A stretch of DNA of 64,000 nt from Actinomycetes bacterium (GTDB taxonomy: Bacteria > Actinomycetota > Acidimicrobiia > Acidimicrobiales > Palsa-688), in the NCBI GenBank assembly GCA_021787035.1, contig JAJYMM010000173.1, forward strand, positions 22,430-86,429, read 5' to 3'. Made by a program: the position numbers and the translations under genes. Position 1 is the first letter of the stretch. Every line of letters starts with the position of its first letter. This document shows, piece by piece, positions 43,857-53,925 of the stretch. Under the pieces are notes generated by a model. It did no database searches and was not told the DNA's origin. It saw only the letters and a list, made by a program, of their open reading frames with translations.

Positions 43857-45818
43857 GTGAGCCAAGGACCAGTCGCACCCGTCGCAACAGAGCGGCTGGC
43901 CCTGCTCCCGCTTGCACGCGGCCAGGTCGTGCTCGGCGACGGCTTCTGGTCGGCGCGCCAGCAGACAAACCGCACGGTAACCATTCCCTACGGCATCGCG
44001 ATGCTCGAGCAGAGCGGGACGCTCGAAAACCTGCGCATCGCAGCAGGTTCCTCGACGGCGGCCTACGCAATGCCGCTGTTTCGGGACTCGGACCTCTACA
44101 AGGTTCTCGAGGCGATCGCATGGGAGCGGGCCCACGGCGTCGACGACACGCACGAGAGGTTTTTCGCCTCGAGCACAGCACTCCTCGCCGCCGCACAGGA
44201 GGCCGACGGGTACCTGAACTCCTACGTCCAGGTCGTCGAGCCGAACAAGCGCTTCGCGAACCCCGCGATGGGGCACGAGCTCTACTGCGCCGGCCACCTC
44301 ATCCAGGCCGCCGTCGCCGACGCGCGCACCGCGGCACCGCGAGCGAGCCAGCCGACCGCGCTGGGCGGCATCGCCCAGCGCTTCGCCTCCTACCTCGCCG
44401 ACGCCATGTCGACGGCGCACGCGTCGTTCGTCCCCGGGCACCCCGAGATCGAGACGGCCTTCGTCGAGCTGTACCGGACCAACGGCGACCGGCGCCTGCT
44501 CGACCTCGCAGCCGACCTGCTCGCGCGGCGCGGCCATGGCACCCTCCGCTGGCACAACTTCGCACCGTCGTACTTCCAGGACGACGTTCCCGTCGACCAG
44601 GCAACCGCCATCCGTGGTCACGCCGTGCGCGCCCTCTACCTGCTCGCCGGCGCGACCGACGTCTATACCGAGACAGGCGCCGCGGCGCTGCTCCCGTCGA
44701 TCCTCGCCCAGTGGTCCGACATGACGTCGTCGAAGACCTACCTCACCGGCGGCGTCGGCTCACGGCACGAAGGCGAGTCGTTTGGCGACGCGTTCGAGCT
44801 CCCACCGGACCGGGCCTACTGCGAGACCTGCGCCGCGATCGCGTCCGTGATGTGGAACTGGCGCCTGCTCCTGCTGACTGGGGACGGCAAGTACGCCGAG
44901 CTCATGGAGCGGACGCTGTACAACGGCTTCCTCGCCGGTGTCGGGCTGGACGGCACGAGCTTTTTCTACGTGAACCCACTACAGTCCCGGACGCCCTCGA
45001 CGCGAAAGCCCTGGTACGACTGCGCGTGCTGCCCACCCAACGTCATGCGCCTGCTCGCGAGCTTCGAGCACTATCTCGTGACGACGTCTGCCTCCGGCGT
45101 ACAGGTCCACCAGTACTTCTCCGGAACGATCAGACTGGCCGGCGAGGGAGTCGCAGGTGCGGGGCCCTTCGAGCTGGCGGCGTGGACGGACTACCCCCAT
45201 GGGGGCACGTTCACCCTTCGGGTCGTGGACGCGCCCGGGGTCCCCGTCGAGGTCGCCCTCCGGATCCCCTCGTATGCCTCAGGCGTCTCGCTCACCCTCG
45301 GGGGCACCCCGCTCGGCGTCGAGCCCGACGGCCATGGCTACGTTCGCATCCGTCGCAGCTGGGTCGCAGGCGACGAGCTCGCGCTCACCATCCCGCTGCG
45401 GCCGCGTGCTATCTACGCGTCGGACCAGCTCGACGGCAGCCGCGGGTGCGTCGCGTTCGAACGTGGTCCCCTCGTCTACTGCATCGAAGGCGTCGACGTC
45501 GCGGCCGCCGCTCCGGGCGAGACCGCTGCGACCCTCCCCGGGTTCTCCGCCGACCCGCTCCAGCGCGTCGGCGAGTCCCCGGCCGTCGAGGTCGCGAGCG
45601 AACGGGTCGTCGCGTTGCGCGTCGGCGGACGCCTGCGCCGTCTCGGCACACCCAGCTGGCCCTACGGGGAGGGCCGTGCAGCGCTCTGCTCAGCCGGCGC
45701 TGGCGAGGACGCCGCTGTCGAGGTGCAAGCGGTCCCCTACTACTGCTGGGCCAATCGGCGACCCTCAGACATGCGCGTCTGGGTGCCGGTGTCCGACGCC
45801 GGCCGTGCCAATATGTAG
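43857..45818 (+). CDS. GH127 beta-L-arabinofuranosidase
   Basis: A 653-residue intracellular GH127-type enzyme. It has the (alpha/alpha)6 core with YCETCAAIASVMWNW and the family Zn-Cys cluster including CACCPPNVMRLLASFEHY, where one Cys is the proposed nucleophile and a Glu acts as acid/base. It removes beta-L-arabinofuranosyl units, for example from plant hydroxyproline glycoproteins. The GTG start has AAGGGA eight bases upstream; the long frame before it lacks homology. A LacI gene follows after 5 bp. Confidence 0.93.
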   Translation: MSQGPVAPVATERLALLPLARGQVVLGDGFWSARQQTNRTVTIPYGIAMLEQSGTLENLRIAAGSSTAAYAMPLFRDSDLYKVLEAIAWERAHGVDDTHERFFASSTALLAAAQEADGYLNSYVQVVEPNKRFANPAMGHELYCAGHLIQAAVADARTAAPRASQPTALGGIAQRFASYLADAMSTAHASFVPGHPEIETAFVELYRTNGDRRLLDLAADLLARRGHGTLRWHNFAPSYFQDDVPVDQATAIRGHAVRALYLLAGATDVYTETGAAALLPSILAQWSDMTSSKTYLTGGVGSRHEGESFGDAFELPPDRAYCETCAAIASVMWNWRLLLLTGDGKYAELMERTLYNGFLAGVGLDGTSFFYVNPLQSRTPSTRKPWYDCACCPPNVMRLLASFEHYLVTTSASGVQVHQYFSGTIRLAGEGVAGAGPFELAAWTDYPHGGTFTLRVVDAPGVPVEVALRIPSYASGVSLTLGGTPLGVEPDGHGYVRIRRSWVAGDELALTIPLRPRAIYASDQLDGSRGCVAFERGPLVYCIEGVDVAAAAPGETAATLPGFSADPLQRVGESPAVEVASERVVALRVGGRLRRLGTPSWPYGEGRAALCSAGAGEDAAVEVQAVPYYCWANRRPSDMRVWVPVSDAGRANM

Positions 45819-45823
45819 CGAGT

Positions 45824-46894
45824 ATGGCGCGACCGTCGGACCCCGATCGCCGCGGGGCGACTGCTCCAGCCGGCGGCGGACTCCCGGCTAGACGGAGGAC
45901 CGCTCCAACGATCTCCGACGTCGCCGCGCTTGCCGGTGTCTCGACCGCGACGGTCTCGAAATCGCTGAACGGACGCGCTGGAAACAGCCCTGCGACACGG
46001 GCCAAGGTCGTCACAGCCGCCGAGCAGCTCGGCTTCCGCTCCAACGCTATCGCCCAGAGCCTGCTCAGCGGGCGCAGCTACACCGTCGGCCTCATCACAA
46101 ACGACAGCTTCGGGCGGTTCAGCATCCCCGTCATGCTCGGAGCCGAGGATGCCCTCCAGGCAGGCCAGATCGCCGTGCTCCTCTGCGACGGGCGGGACGA
46201 CCCGATCCGGGAGCAGCACTACATCCGCACGCTCGCCGCTCGCCGGGTCGACGGGATCATCGTGACCGGACGGCGCGCCGATCCACGCCCACCTGTCAGT
46301 CTCGACTTCCCGATCCCCGTCGTCTACGCGATGTGCGAGTCGACGGATCCGCACGACATCTCGATCCTGCCCGACGACGAGCAGGGCGGGCGGCTCGCCA
46401 TCGGGCACCTCCTCGCGACGGGCCGCAGGTCCATCGGCCACGTCACGGGACCGTCCGACTTCCGTGCGGTGCGCCTCCGGACGGCCGGCGCGACCGGCGC
46501 TCTCACCGGGGCCGGGCTCGAGTTCGCCGGGGGCGGACCGCTGCACGGACCGTGGAGCGAGGAGTGGGGCCGCCAGGCAGCGACGATCTTGTTACGCGCC
46601 CAGGACGACCTCGACGCCGTCTTCTGCGGGAGCGACCAGATCGCCCGCGGCGTCGCCGAGGGACTACAGGCAGCGGGGCGCAACATCCCGGGCGACGTCG
46701 CCCTGGTCGGGTTCGACAACTGGACGGTCATGACCGACGCCTGCCGGCCACCGCTCACGACCGTCGACATGAACCTCCCCCTCGTCGGCAAGCGCGCAGC
46801 CGAGACCCTCCTCGCCGCGATCGACGGAAGGACTGAGTCAGGAACCGAGCTCGTTCCCTGTCGGCTAGTCGTGCGCGAGTCGACAGGGGTCTGA
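45824..46894 (+). CDS. LacI-family transcriptional regulator 3 (GH127 locus)
   Basis: A 356-residue repressor: ISDVAALAGVSTATVSKSLN, hinge FRSNAIAQSLLSGRSY, then the sugar-sensing domain. ATG 5 bp after the GH127 stop, so it is in the same operon. It most likely binds CGAAAYCGTTTTCG at 43741 and 50391, controlling both GH127 and the convergent transporter operon. A much longer open frame through GH127 is a shadow. Confidence 0.93.
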   Translation: MARPSDPDRRGATAPAGGGLPARRRTAPTISDVAALAGVSTATVSKSLNGRAGNSPATRAKVVTAAEQLGFRSNAIAQSLLSGRSYTVGLITNDSFGRFSIPVMLGAEDALQAGQIAVLLCDGRDDPIREQHYIRTLAARRVDGIIVTGRRADPRPPVSLDFPIPVVYAMCESTDPHDISILPDDEQGGRLAIGHLLATGRRSIGHVTGPSDFRAVRLRTAGATGALTGAGLEFAGGGPLHGPWSEEWGRQAATILLRAQDDLDAVFCGSDQIARGVAEGLQAAGRNIPGDVALVGFDNWTVMTDACRPPLTTVDMNLPLVGKRAAETLLAAIDGRTESGTELVPCRLVVRESTGV

Positions 46895-46927
46895 CGACGA
46901 CGCAGCACGGCCCAACGACCGAGGGCT

Positions 46928-46944
46928 GGGCTAGCCGCTAGCCC
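46928..46944. terminator. Stem-loop at a convergent gene end
   Basis: A 7-bp perfect stem (GGGCTAG/CTAGCCC) with a 3-base loop between the LacI gene (rightward) and the permease gene (leftward), overlapping the permease stop. No U-tract. Confidence 0.45.
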
Positions 46945-47837
46945 TTCACGGCACCCGAGACCAGCCCGCGGACATAGAACCTCTGCAGCGAGGCGTAGAC
47001 GATGACGCAGGGGACCATGGCGATCACCGCGCCCGCTGTCAAGTAGCCGAAGTTCACACCGCCGTAGGTCGTCCCCGTCTCCACGTTCGACAGTGCCACG
47101 GGCAGCGTGTACACGCTCGAACTCGTCAAGAACGTGAGCGCTCCGAGGAACTCCGTCCACGCGAAGAGGAACGCGAAGAGAAAGGATGTCGCTATGCCGG
47201 GCATGACGATGGCTCGTAACACCCGCGTCAGCGTGGAAAGGACCGACGCGCCATCGACCCGCGCCGCGTCCACCAGCTCGTCTGGGACCTGTGCGAAGGT
47301 GTTCCGCATGATGTAGATGCCAAACGGGAGGTTGAACGCCGTGTAGAACAGCCAGAGACCGACCAGGCTGTTGAGCAAGTGGAGATCGTGGAGCTCGAGG
47401 AAGAGCGGCGTCAGTACCGCCTGGAAGGGAACCATGAAGCCGATCAGGACGGCGGCGAAGACGATCCCGGAGCCCCTGAATCGGAAGCGACCGAAGCCGT
47501 AGCCTGCCAGGGTGGCGACGATCGTCGTCAAGAGCGCGGTCGCGAGCGCGACGATGAGGCTGTTCACCACGTTCCGCGCGACATCGTCGGAGCCGACAAG
47601 CAGGGAGCGGTAGTTCTCGATCCCGAGGTGGGAGAAGATGGCGAGCGACGGCGGCGACGTGATCTCCTGCGTCGGCTCGAACGACCGCAGCACCTCCCAG
47701 AGGAGCGGTACCACGAAGATCGCGCTGATCAGACATCCCGCGGTGACGTAGAACACGGTGCCTGTCTGCCGGCGCCGGCCGGCGACGCGCCAGGCCCGCC
47801 CGCTCGGGCGCGCGCCGGCCCGGCGGTCCTCAGACAT
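46938..47837 (-). CDS. CUT1 sugar ABC transporter permease (MalG-like)
   Basis: A 299-residue inner-membrane permease with a basic N-terminus, six helices and the EAA loop DAARVDGASVLSTLTRVLR. Its start overlaps the partner permease stop by 8 bp. It is the last gene of the leftward transporter operon. No ATPase is present; a shared one is needed. Confidence 0.93.
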   Translation of the reverse strand: MSEDRRAGARPSGRAWRVAGRRRQTGTVFYVTAGCLISAIFVVPLLWEVLRSFEPTQEITSPPSLAIFSHLGIENYRSLLVGSDDVARNVVNSLIVALATALLTTIVATLAGYGFGRFRFRGSGIVFAAVLIGFMVPFQAVLTPLFLELHDLHLLNSLVGLWLFYTAFNLPFGIYIMRNTFAQVPDELVDAARVDGASVLSTLTRVLRAIVMPGIATSFLFAFLFAWTEFLGALTFLTSSSVYTLPVALSNVETGTTYGGVNFGYLTAGAVIAMVPCVIVYASLQRFYVRGLVSGAVKG

Positions 47838-48789
47838 CGTCTGCTCGCAGGATGCGGAACTGAACGAACGTGATTAGACCGACGACGATGATGAGCACGA
47901 CCGCCATCGCGCTCGCCGCTCCGACGTGCATTGCCGTGTTGAAGGTCTCGTAGATCTCCATGACGAGGCTGACGGTGCTGGTTCCGGGCCCTCCGTCGGT
48001 GATGATGTAGAACTGGTTGAACGCGAGGATGGACCCGACCACCGAGATGATCAGGCTCAGTGCGATCGATCGCCGCAACAGCGGGATCGTGACCATCCGC
48101 TCCTTCTCCCACCACGTTGCTCCGTCCACGTCCGCCGACTCGTACAGTTGTTCGGGAATTCCCTGCATCCCTGCGAGCAGGAGCATCATCGTGAATCCCG
48201 ACGCGAGCCAGACGACGAGCACGCAGATCGCGACGAGCGCGAGGTTCGCGTTCTGGACCCAGACCGTGTTGATGCTCGCCAGGTGGAGCTTCGAGAGCAC
48301 GACGTTCACCGTCCCGTAGCCGGGCTGCAGCTCGACTTCCGCGAGGAAGCTGAGCGTCGTCAGCCCCACGATGTAAGGCAGGAACACGCAGGTCCGGAAG
48401 ATCGACGCGCCCGGCCTGTTGGACCTCACGAACACTGCGAGCAGATAGCCGAAGACGAGGATCGGAACCGTGACGATCGCGGTGTACTCGAGCGTGAAGA
48501 CAATGGACTGCAAGAACACAGAGTTGTGCGCCAGCGCCGTGTAGTTCGCGAACCCGATGAAATGGTACGGACCGATGAGCGGCCAGTTCGTCAAGGAGAT
48601 GTAGACGCAGAAGCCCAGCGGGAACAGGATGAACACCGCGACCATGACGATCGCCGGCGACACCAGGGTCCACCCGGCCCGGGCCTCGAGACGCTCGCGA
48701 CGCGTCCGTGGGACCCGTCTCAGTACTCGCTCTCCGGCCACCCCATGATGCCTGCGCGCCTCGGTCCCTGCGATCGCGCCTCCGGCCAT
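47830..48789 (-). CDS. CUT1 sugar ABC transporter permease (MalF-like)
   Basis: A 319-residue permease. The ATG at 48789 is chosen for its AGGAGGGAGGG site; longer frames upstream are not needed. Six helices begin at WTLVSPAIVMVAVFILFPLG; the EAA loop is ESADVDGATWWEKERMVTIP. Works with the neighbouring permease and binding protein, probably on arabino-oligosaccharides from plant glycoproteins (inference from GH127). Confidence 0.93.
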   Translation of the reverse strand: MAGGAIAGTEARRHHGVAGERVLRRVPRTRRERLEARAGWTLVSPAIVMVAVFILFPLGFCVYISLTNWPLIGPYHFIGFANYTALAHNSVFLQSIVFTLEYTAIVTVPILVFGYLLAVFVRSNRPGASIFRTCVFLPYIVGLTTLSFLAEVELQPGYGTVNVVLSKLHLASINTVWVQNANLALVAICVLVVWLASGFTMMLLLAGMQGIPEQLYESADVDGATWWEKERMVTIPLLRRSIALSLIISVVGSILAFNQFYIITDGGPGTSTVSLVMEIYETFNTAMHVGAASAMAVVLIIVVGLITFVQFRILRADDV

Positions 48790-48974
48790 TGCCCTCCCTC
48801 CTACTTCGTAGATGTCCGGCTCACCGATCTCCGACCGGCCTACCGCGCCGGGAGCCCCGTCGAGCCCGGCCGCCGGCACGCGTCACCCCCGACGGCACCC
48901 TTTCATCTGACAGCCGAGGCATCCCCATCGCGCGGGCGCATGACGGGGATGCCCGACCGGCTCGTCGCGTCGTG

Positions 48975-50306
48975 CTAAGAGTCCGCGGACGCGAGCGTCG
49001 ACTCGAACGATGCCTGACCCGACGAGAGGGCTCCGCTCAGGTTCCCGTCGTAGACCGCCTCGCTGAACATCTTGTACCAGGGCGAGCCGGGTGCGTTGAA
49101 GAGCTCGTTGTAGGCCAGCGTGTACTCGACAGATCCGTACTTGAGCGTGCGGAGGGCAACCGCGTCGTACGGGTACTTCGCGAGGAACGACGGCGTCAGG
49201 ATGTCGCCGCGGACTGGCGTGTCGCCGAGCGCCGGGTACTGCTCCTGCTGGCTCTTGGCGAGGAACCACTGCACGACCTCCCAGGCACCCGAGGGGTTGG
49301 AGGCACCGGCGGGGATGACGAAATCGTCGCCTCCGTCGAAGGTGCTCCCCGGGCCGCCGTTCTCGCCGGGAAGCGGAGCGTCCGCGAACTCCGACTTCGG
49401 CATCGACTTGAGGTAGGTCGTGACAAAGCCGTAGTCACCGGGCAGCATCCCGATGTTGCCCTTCGCGAAGTCGTCCCCCCAGGTCGATCCGTTCTGCGCG
49501 AGATCCGCGTGGGGCGCCATCTTGCCGGCCCAGATCTGGTGGTAATCGCCGAGCAGGGCCTTGAGCGGCGCGTTGTGCGCGATGTTCGCAGTCTGCTTGC
49601 CGAGCGGCCCGTTCACGAGGTGCTGGCCACTCGCCCAGATCGACGGCAGCATCGTGAATCCGAGGCACCCCTGGCAGTCGCCTGCGAACGAGAGCCCGTA
49701 GTCGCCGTGGCCGAGGGCCGTGATCTTCTTCGCGTCCTGGAGCATCGCCGCGAAGGTCTTGGGCGGACCGCTGATGCCGGCCTGCTTGAACAGCTTCGGG
49801 TTGTACCACAGGACGGAAAGGTCAGCGAGGTACGGCACGCCGTAATACTGCTTGCCGATCGTGGCGAGCTTCAGGTGGCCAGGGCTGAGCGACGACTTGT
49901 ACGGCAGCGCGTTGACGTACTTCGTGATGTTGAGCAGCGCCCCCTCCTTCGCAAAGGCGGGAACGTTGATGTCGTTGAGACCGACGAGGTCGGGGGCCGT
50001 ACCGGCACGGATCGCGGTCGCCAGCTCGCTCGTCGCCTCATTGCCCTGGGTCAGGTGCAGGACGATCTTGAGGTGGGGATGCGTCGCGTTGAACTCCTTC
50101 ACGAGCGCATCCGGGACGGCTTTCGTCGCGGCCCGTGCCCAGAACGTCACCGTCCCTGTGGCGTTCACACCGAACGCCTTGGCGGGACGGGCGTGCCTCG
50201 CTGGCAGCACGCTCGCACCCGCCAGGCTCGCTCCGGCTGCCGTACTTGCCATCAAGGCCGCCGCTGCGGTCGCTACCGATAGAACTCCCCACTTGTTCCG
50301 CTTCAT
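48975..50306 (-). CDS. CUT1 sugar ABC transporter substrate-binding protein
   Basis: A 443-residue extracellular solute-binding protein. Signal peptide MKRNKWGVLSVATAAAALMA, then VTFWARAATKAVPDALVKEF, GTAPDLVGLNDINVPAFAKE and the family feature YYGVPYLADLSVLWYNPKLF. AAGGAGG precedes the ATG. First gene of its operon, with two LacI-type sites upstream. Unlike the binding protein at 12.6 kb it is intact. Confidence 0.95.
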   Translation of the reverse strand: MKRNKWGVLSVATAAAALMASTAAGASLAGASVLPARHARPAKAFGVNATGTVTFWARAATKAVPDALVKEFNATHPHLKIVLHLTQGNEATSELATAIRAGTAPDLVGLNDINVPAFAKEGALLNITKYVNALPYKSSLSPGHLKLATIGKQYYGVPYLADLSVLWYNPKLFKQAGISGPPKTFAAMLQDAKKITALGHGDYGLSFAGDCQGCLGFTMLPSIWASGQHLVNGPLGKQTANIAHNAPLKALLGDYHQIWAGKMAPHADLAQNGSTWGDDFAKGNIGMLPGDYGFVTTYLKSMPKSEFADAPLPGENGGPGSTFDGGDDFVIPAGASNPSGAWEVVQWFLAKSQQEQYPALGDTPVRGDILTPSFLAKYPYDAVALRTLKYGSVEYTLAYNELFNAPGSPWYKMFSEAVYDGNLSGALSSGQASFESTLASADS

Positions 50307-50359
50307 CGCGCTCCTCCTTGTCAGCCGTCGGCCCCGTCGCCCACCTGGGCAGGTGAACC

Positions 50360-50404
50360 GAAACCGTTTCCGTTTTCGGTTGTTCCAGCCCGAAACCGTT
50401 TTCG
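50360..50404. promoter_or_regulatory. Two LacI-type operators upstream of the transporter operon
   Basis: GAAACCGTTTC (50360-50370) is an odd-length palindrome; CGAAACCGTTTTCG (50391-50404) matches the GH127 operator at 13 of 14 bases. They lie between a TACGCT-like -10 element and the ATG at 50306, about 30 bp apart centre to centre, allowing cooperative binding. The rest of 50405-50720 holds no gene I can support. Confidence 0.75.
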
Positions 50405-50720
50405 GTTATTTCAGCGTAGCGCGGAGCGCACCGGAGCGCCAGGGCCGCGCGCACAGCACTCTGCCCCGCCTCCGCGGGCCGGCACGCCCGGTGACCTGCG
50501 ACGACGGGCGCCCGGGAGGGTCGGCCAGCAGTCGAGCGCCTCCCGTGGCCTTATCACCGGTCCTCACCGGACCTGGAAGCGTAAAGGCTGATGAGGGGAC
50601 GATGTCCCGGGCGCCACCGGCGACGACGAGCTGAGCCGGGCAGCTCCGTCACCCGTGGACGGCCCGGTGCCAGTTGCAGGGGCTCGGGCGCTGCTCGATG
50701 TTGTCGCTCCGCTCGTGTGC

Positions 50721-51566
50721 TTACCGCCTTTTCCGTAGCGCCTCGTAGTGCTCCACGAGGCTCTCGGGCACGGGGTCGTACTCGACGGCGAAGGTGCGCT
50801 CGATCGCGGCCCAGCACCGATGCAGCGCCGAGCGGTCGGGGCTTAGGGCGGCTGCGTCGAGGGCGAGCTTGTTAAGGTCCTCTTCGGTCCCAGATAGCAT
50901 GAGCCCCTTCGCGACCGCCCAGGTGGCGAGCTCTCGGGTGCTGGCCCCCGTTCCCGCGGCAAGGGTGTTACCGGTGTGGCGCAGGTCGTGGAACACCAGC
51001 CCGGGCGGTAGCCCGTTGACCGAGGCCAGCGCCTTACGCCACTGGCGCCCGAACGCTTCGGCATGGAACGGGCGGGTCCCGTCGGCGCTCTTGTCGGCTG
51101 GGAGGACCAGGGCGTCTGGGCCGTGGTCTCCCACGAGCTCAAGGTGCGCCCTCATTTCATCGACGACCGGGGCGGGCAGAGCGACGCTCCGGGCGCCCGC
51201 CCGGCTCTTCGGCCGGGTGAAGTGCACCGCTCCGCTGCGGTCCCGTTGCACGTTGCCGTCCTCGGGGGCGACGGTGACCGTTGCGGCGTCTAGGTCCATG
51301 CGCTTGCGGCGAAGCGCCCGAAGCTCGCCCAGTCGCAGCCCGGTGAACGCAGCCAGCAGTACCAGGGCGCGGTGTCGGGGGACGATGGCGCCGGCGATGG
51401 CGTAGACCTGCTCGACGCTGAGAGCGGGGCGCTCCGGTGTGTTGTCGGCCCCGGCACCCCTAGATGCCCCCCGAACCAGCGCTCGGTAACCTCCGGTCCC
51501 TGTCGCACCCGATGTGCCGATCTGGGCTACGTCCGATGGGCCGGCACCATCGTTCTGGCGCGACAT
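50721..51566 (-). pseudogene. Tyrosine integrase remnant (copy B) fused to an unrelated end
   Basis: A 281-residue open frame. The middle is an integrase catalytic domain: VLLAAFTGLRLGELRALRRK (Arg box), FHAEAFGRQWRKALASVNGL, FHDLRHTGNTLAA (HxxR) and ASTRELA. The Tyr box present in copies A and C (ALIYQH) is gone; the frame instead runs into AVAKGLMLSGTEEDLNKLAL and HYEALRKRR, an unrelated C-terminus. The N-terminal arm-binding domain is also missing. It cannot recombine DNA, but a stable chimeric protein is possible. Confidence 0.8.
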
Positions 51567-51636
51567 TCCGCGTCGAGCGCGGCTGAGAGCCTCTCGACTG
51601 CCTGAACGCTCAGGCGGTGTCTACTTCTCGTCTACA

Positions 51637-51882
51637 ATGAGTGTCATGGGTGCTGAAGAGACGACCACCGTGCGCGTCCGCCGGCCTGACTCCGAACGGC
51701 TGCAGTCGATGGCGAAGTCCCGGCAGACCACGGTCGTGGAGGTCGTCCACTCGGCTATCGAGGCCCTCGAACGCCAGGAGTTCCTTCGCGGCCTGGGCGA
51801 CGACTACCGCCGACTCCGCGAGGATCCCCAGCGGTGGCAGGCGTGCCAGGACGAGCGTAAGGAGTGGGATCCCCTCGGGTGA
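51637..51882 (+). CDS. Ribbon-helix-helix-type antitoxin (MazE-like)
   Basis: An 81-residue antitoxin: TTTVRVRRPDSERLQSMAKS and TVVEVVHSAIEALERQEFL form the RHH fold; the acidic tail ends EWDPLG. Its TGA overlaps the toxin GTG. ATG at 51637 or 51646. Confidence 0.87.
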   Translation: MSVMGAEETTTVRVRRPDSERLQSMAKSRQTTVVEVVHSAIEALERQEFLRGLGDDYRRLREDPQRWQACQDERKEWDPLG

Positions 51883-52214
51883 TCTGGCGGGGTGAGATCT
51901 ACCAGGTGGACCTCGGCCGTCCCGTCGGCCACGAGCCGGCCTTCCTTCGCCCGGCGATCGTGGTCTCAAGCGACATCATCAACAACGGACCTGGCGATCT
52001 CGTCGTGGTCGTTCCCCTCACCTCCACCGACTATGGGTTGCGCAGCCATGTCGAGATTGCAGCAGGCGTCAGCGGCCTGAAGCACCCCTCATATGCGAGA
52101 TGTGACCACATCAGGGTCGTCTCCACCGCCCGCATCCGCCACAGGCGCGGCCACGTCGCGACCGACGAACTGCGCACCATCGAGCGGGCGCTGCGCTTCA
52201 TTCTCGAGCTTTGA
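51879..52214 (+). CDS. MazF-family endoribonuclease toxin
   Basis: A 111-residue toxin: WRGEIYQVDLGRPVGHEPAF, RPAIVVSSDIINN, VVVVPLTSTDYGLRSHVEI and YARCDHIRVVS are the canonical MazF strands. GTG start overlapping the antitoxin (GTGA). It belongs to a different MazF subfamily from the one at 29.8 kb. Intact pair. Confidence 0.92.
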   Translation: MIWRGEIYQVDLGRPVGHEPAFLRPAIVVSSDIINNGPGDLVVVVPLTSTDYGLRSHVEIAAGVSGLKHPSYARCDHIRVVSTARIRHRRGHVATDELRTIERALRFILEL

Positions 52215-52393
52215 GCCCATCAGCGCCGAGCCGGACCGCTGACCCCCCCGCAAGCTCGAGTCTGCGCTCCATACGTGCCGTTCTGCGTGCTGGTCGAACC
52301 GCGGATGGAAGCGACGAGAGCCCGCAGATCTGCGCAGCACGTTCTGCTCGGCGGTCGTGAGCGGGGCTAAGTTCCCTAGCCGTCGTTCGGAGC

Positions 52394-53736
52394 TCATCCC
52401 GTGCCTCGGGAAGTGGTGGGGCGCCCGTCCGAGAACGATCGTTCTGTGTCGCCCCGAGCTGCGTCGTGGCCAGACATCATGGACGAGCTTGGGGTGCGGA
52501 CGGCGAGCTGCTCGTAGCCGCGCAGCACGAGCAGTTGCCGTTGGGTAGGGATACCGACCATCTGGAGCGTGGCGTACCGACGCGTGAGCTCATCGATGGC
52601 GACGCTGCCTTCGAGCCGGGCAAGGGCCACCCCGAGGCAGTGGTGGATTCCCACCGAAAACGCCAGGTGCCGCGACGCCTCTGGCCGGTCGATGCGGAGC
52701 TGGTTCGGATGGTCGAAGACGTCGGGATCACGGTTGGCGCCGCCGACGGCCACGAGGATCGCGGCGCCCTTGGGGACGGTGCCGGCGCCGTCGAGCTCGA
52801 TGTCGTCGGTGGCGATCCGCGACGTCATCTGGACGGGGCTGTCGTAGCGGAGCAGTTCCTCGACGGCCGTTGGGACCAGCGCCGGCTCTTCACCGAGGCG
52901 GCGCCATTGTTCGGGCTCACAGAGGAGGGCGACCGTGCCGTTGCCGATCAGGTTCACGGTGGTCTCGAAGCCGGCGACAAGGAGGAGCAGCGCCGTGGCG
53001 ACGAGCTCGCCGGAGCTGAGCCGGTCGCCCCCCTCTTCGGCCGCCACGAGGGAAGAGAGGAGGCTGTCGTCGGGCTCGGTCCGGCGCTTTTCCACCAGAT
53101 CCCGCAGGTAGGCGGTGAGGGCGAGCTCCGATGCGCGCTTGCGGCTCTTGGCGGCGACGTCGGTGTGCGGCAGGAGGGTGGCGGCGAGGTCGTGGCCCCA
53201 GAAGCGGAACTTTGCCTGGTCTCGATCGGGACGCCGAAGAGGTGGCAAATGACCGCGACGGGAAGCGGCAGGGCAAATGTCTCGATGAGGTCGAAGCCCG
53301 CCGGTGCGTCGATGCCGGCGAGGAGCCGGTCGGTGACCTCGCGGATCCATGGTTCGAGATCGGCGATCACTTTGGGGCTGAATGCCTTGGAGACGAGCCG
53401 GCGCAGACGGGTGTGGTCTGGAGGGTCCAAGGTGAGCAGGTCAGCGGCGGGGAGCCCGGCGCGGGGATCGTCTGGCGGGTAGATGGGCGGTTTGTACCCG
53501 CTCTGGTGGACGGGCGAGGAGCTGAACCGCTGGTCGCGGAGCACCTTGGTCGCAATGGCGTGACTCGACGTCGCCCAGACGCCGAGCGGGCTGCGGAAAA
53601 GGGGGCCGCGGCGGCGGAGATCGGCCCACAGCCGGTAGGGGTCGAGCTTGGTCTCGGGTCTCAGCAACCTGGCGACCGGATCGCCACGCCACTGGTAGAC
53701 GCGAAGTACCGCCGGTTCGAGGACCCGGCTCTTCAC
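52394..53736 (-). pseudogene. Cytochrome P450, single frameshift
   Basis: The N-terminal frame starts at ATG 53736 and runs to CHLFGVPIE; the C-terminal frame resumes at AKFRFWGHDLAATL (near 53215). Together they make a complete bacterial P450: I-helix LLLVAGFETTVNLIGNG, ExxR in EELLRYDSP, and heme loop FSVGIHHCLGVALA with the Cys ligand. Only a small deletion separates the frames, so it is a recent pseudogene or a sequence error. It would oxidise a small molecule with a ferredoxin partner not found nearby. Confidence 0.88.
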
Positions 53737-53925
53737 CTGCTCCCAAGCCGATGCCTACCCTGCGTACGAGACTCACGATGCACTCTCCTCCAACGGTGTG
53801 TGGGTGTCGTGTAGTCGGACTGTTAGATTTGACCGGCTGGCATTGGCCAGGGCCACGCCGATGGCGACGGCGACGCCCAGGGCACCGGCCATGGCGTAGA
53901 TCGCCCGGGTCGCGGCCCGTCAGCA

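Noticed and set aside
43541..46894. A continuous 1,117-codon frame through GH127 and LacI
   Set aside because: Its first 760 codons are Arg/Pro-rich and antagonise the GH127 frame; only the part after 45824 is the real LacI gene.
46324..47736. A 470-codon frame spanning two convergent genes
   Set aside because: Antisense to LacI and out of frame with the permease; no domains.
48708..50282. A 524-codon frame opposite the binding-protein gene
   Set aside because: It mirrors the coding strand of a clear binding protein; composition is Arg/Val-rich without domains.
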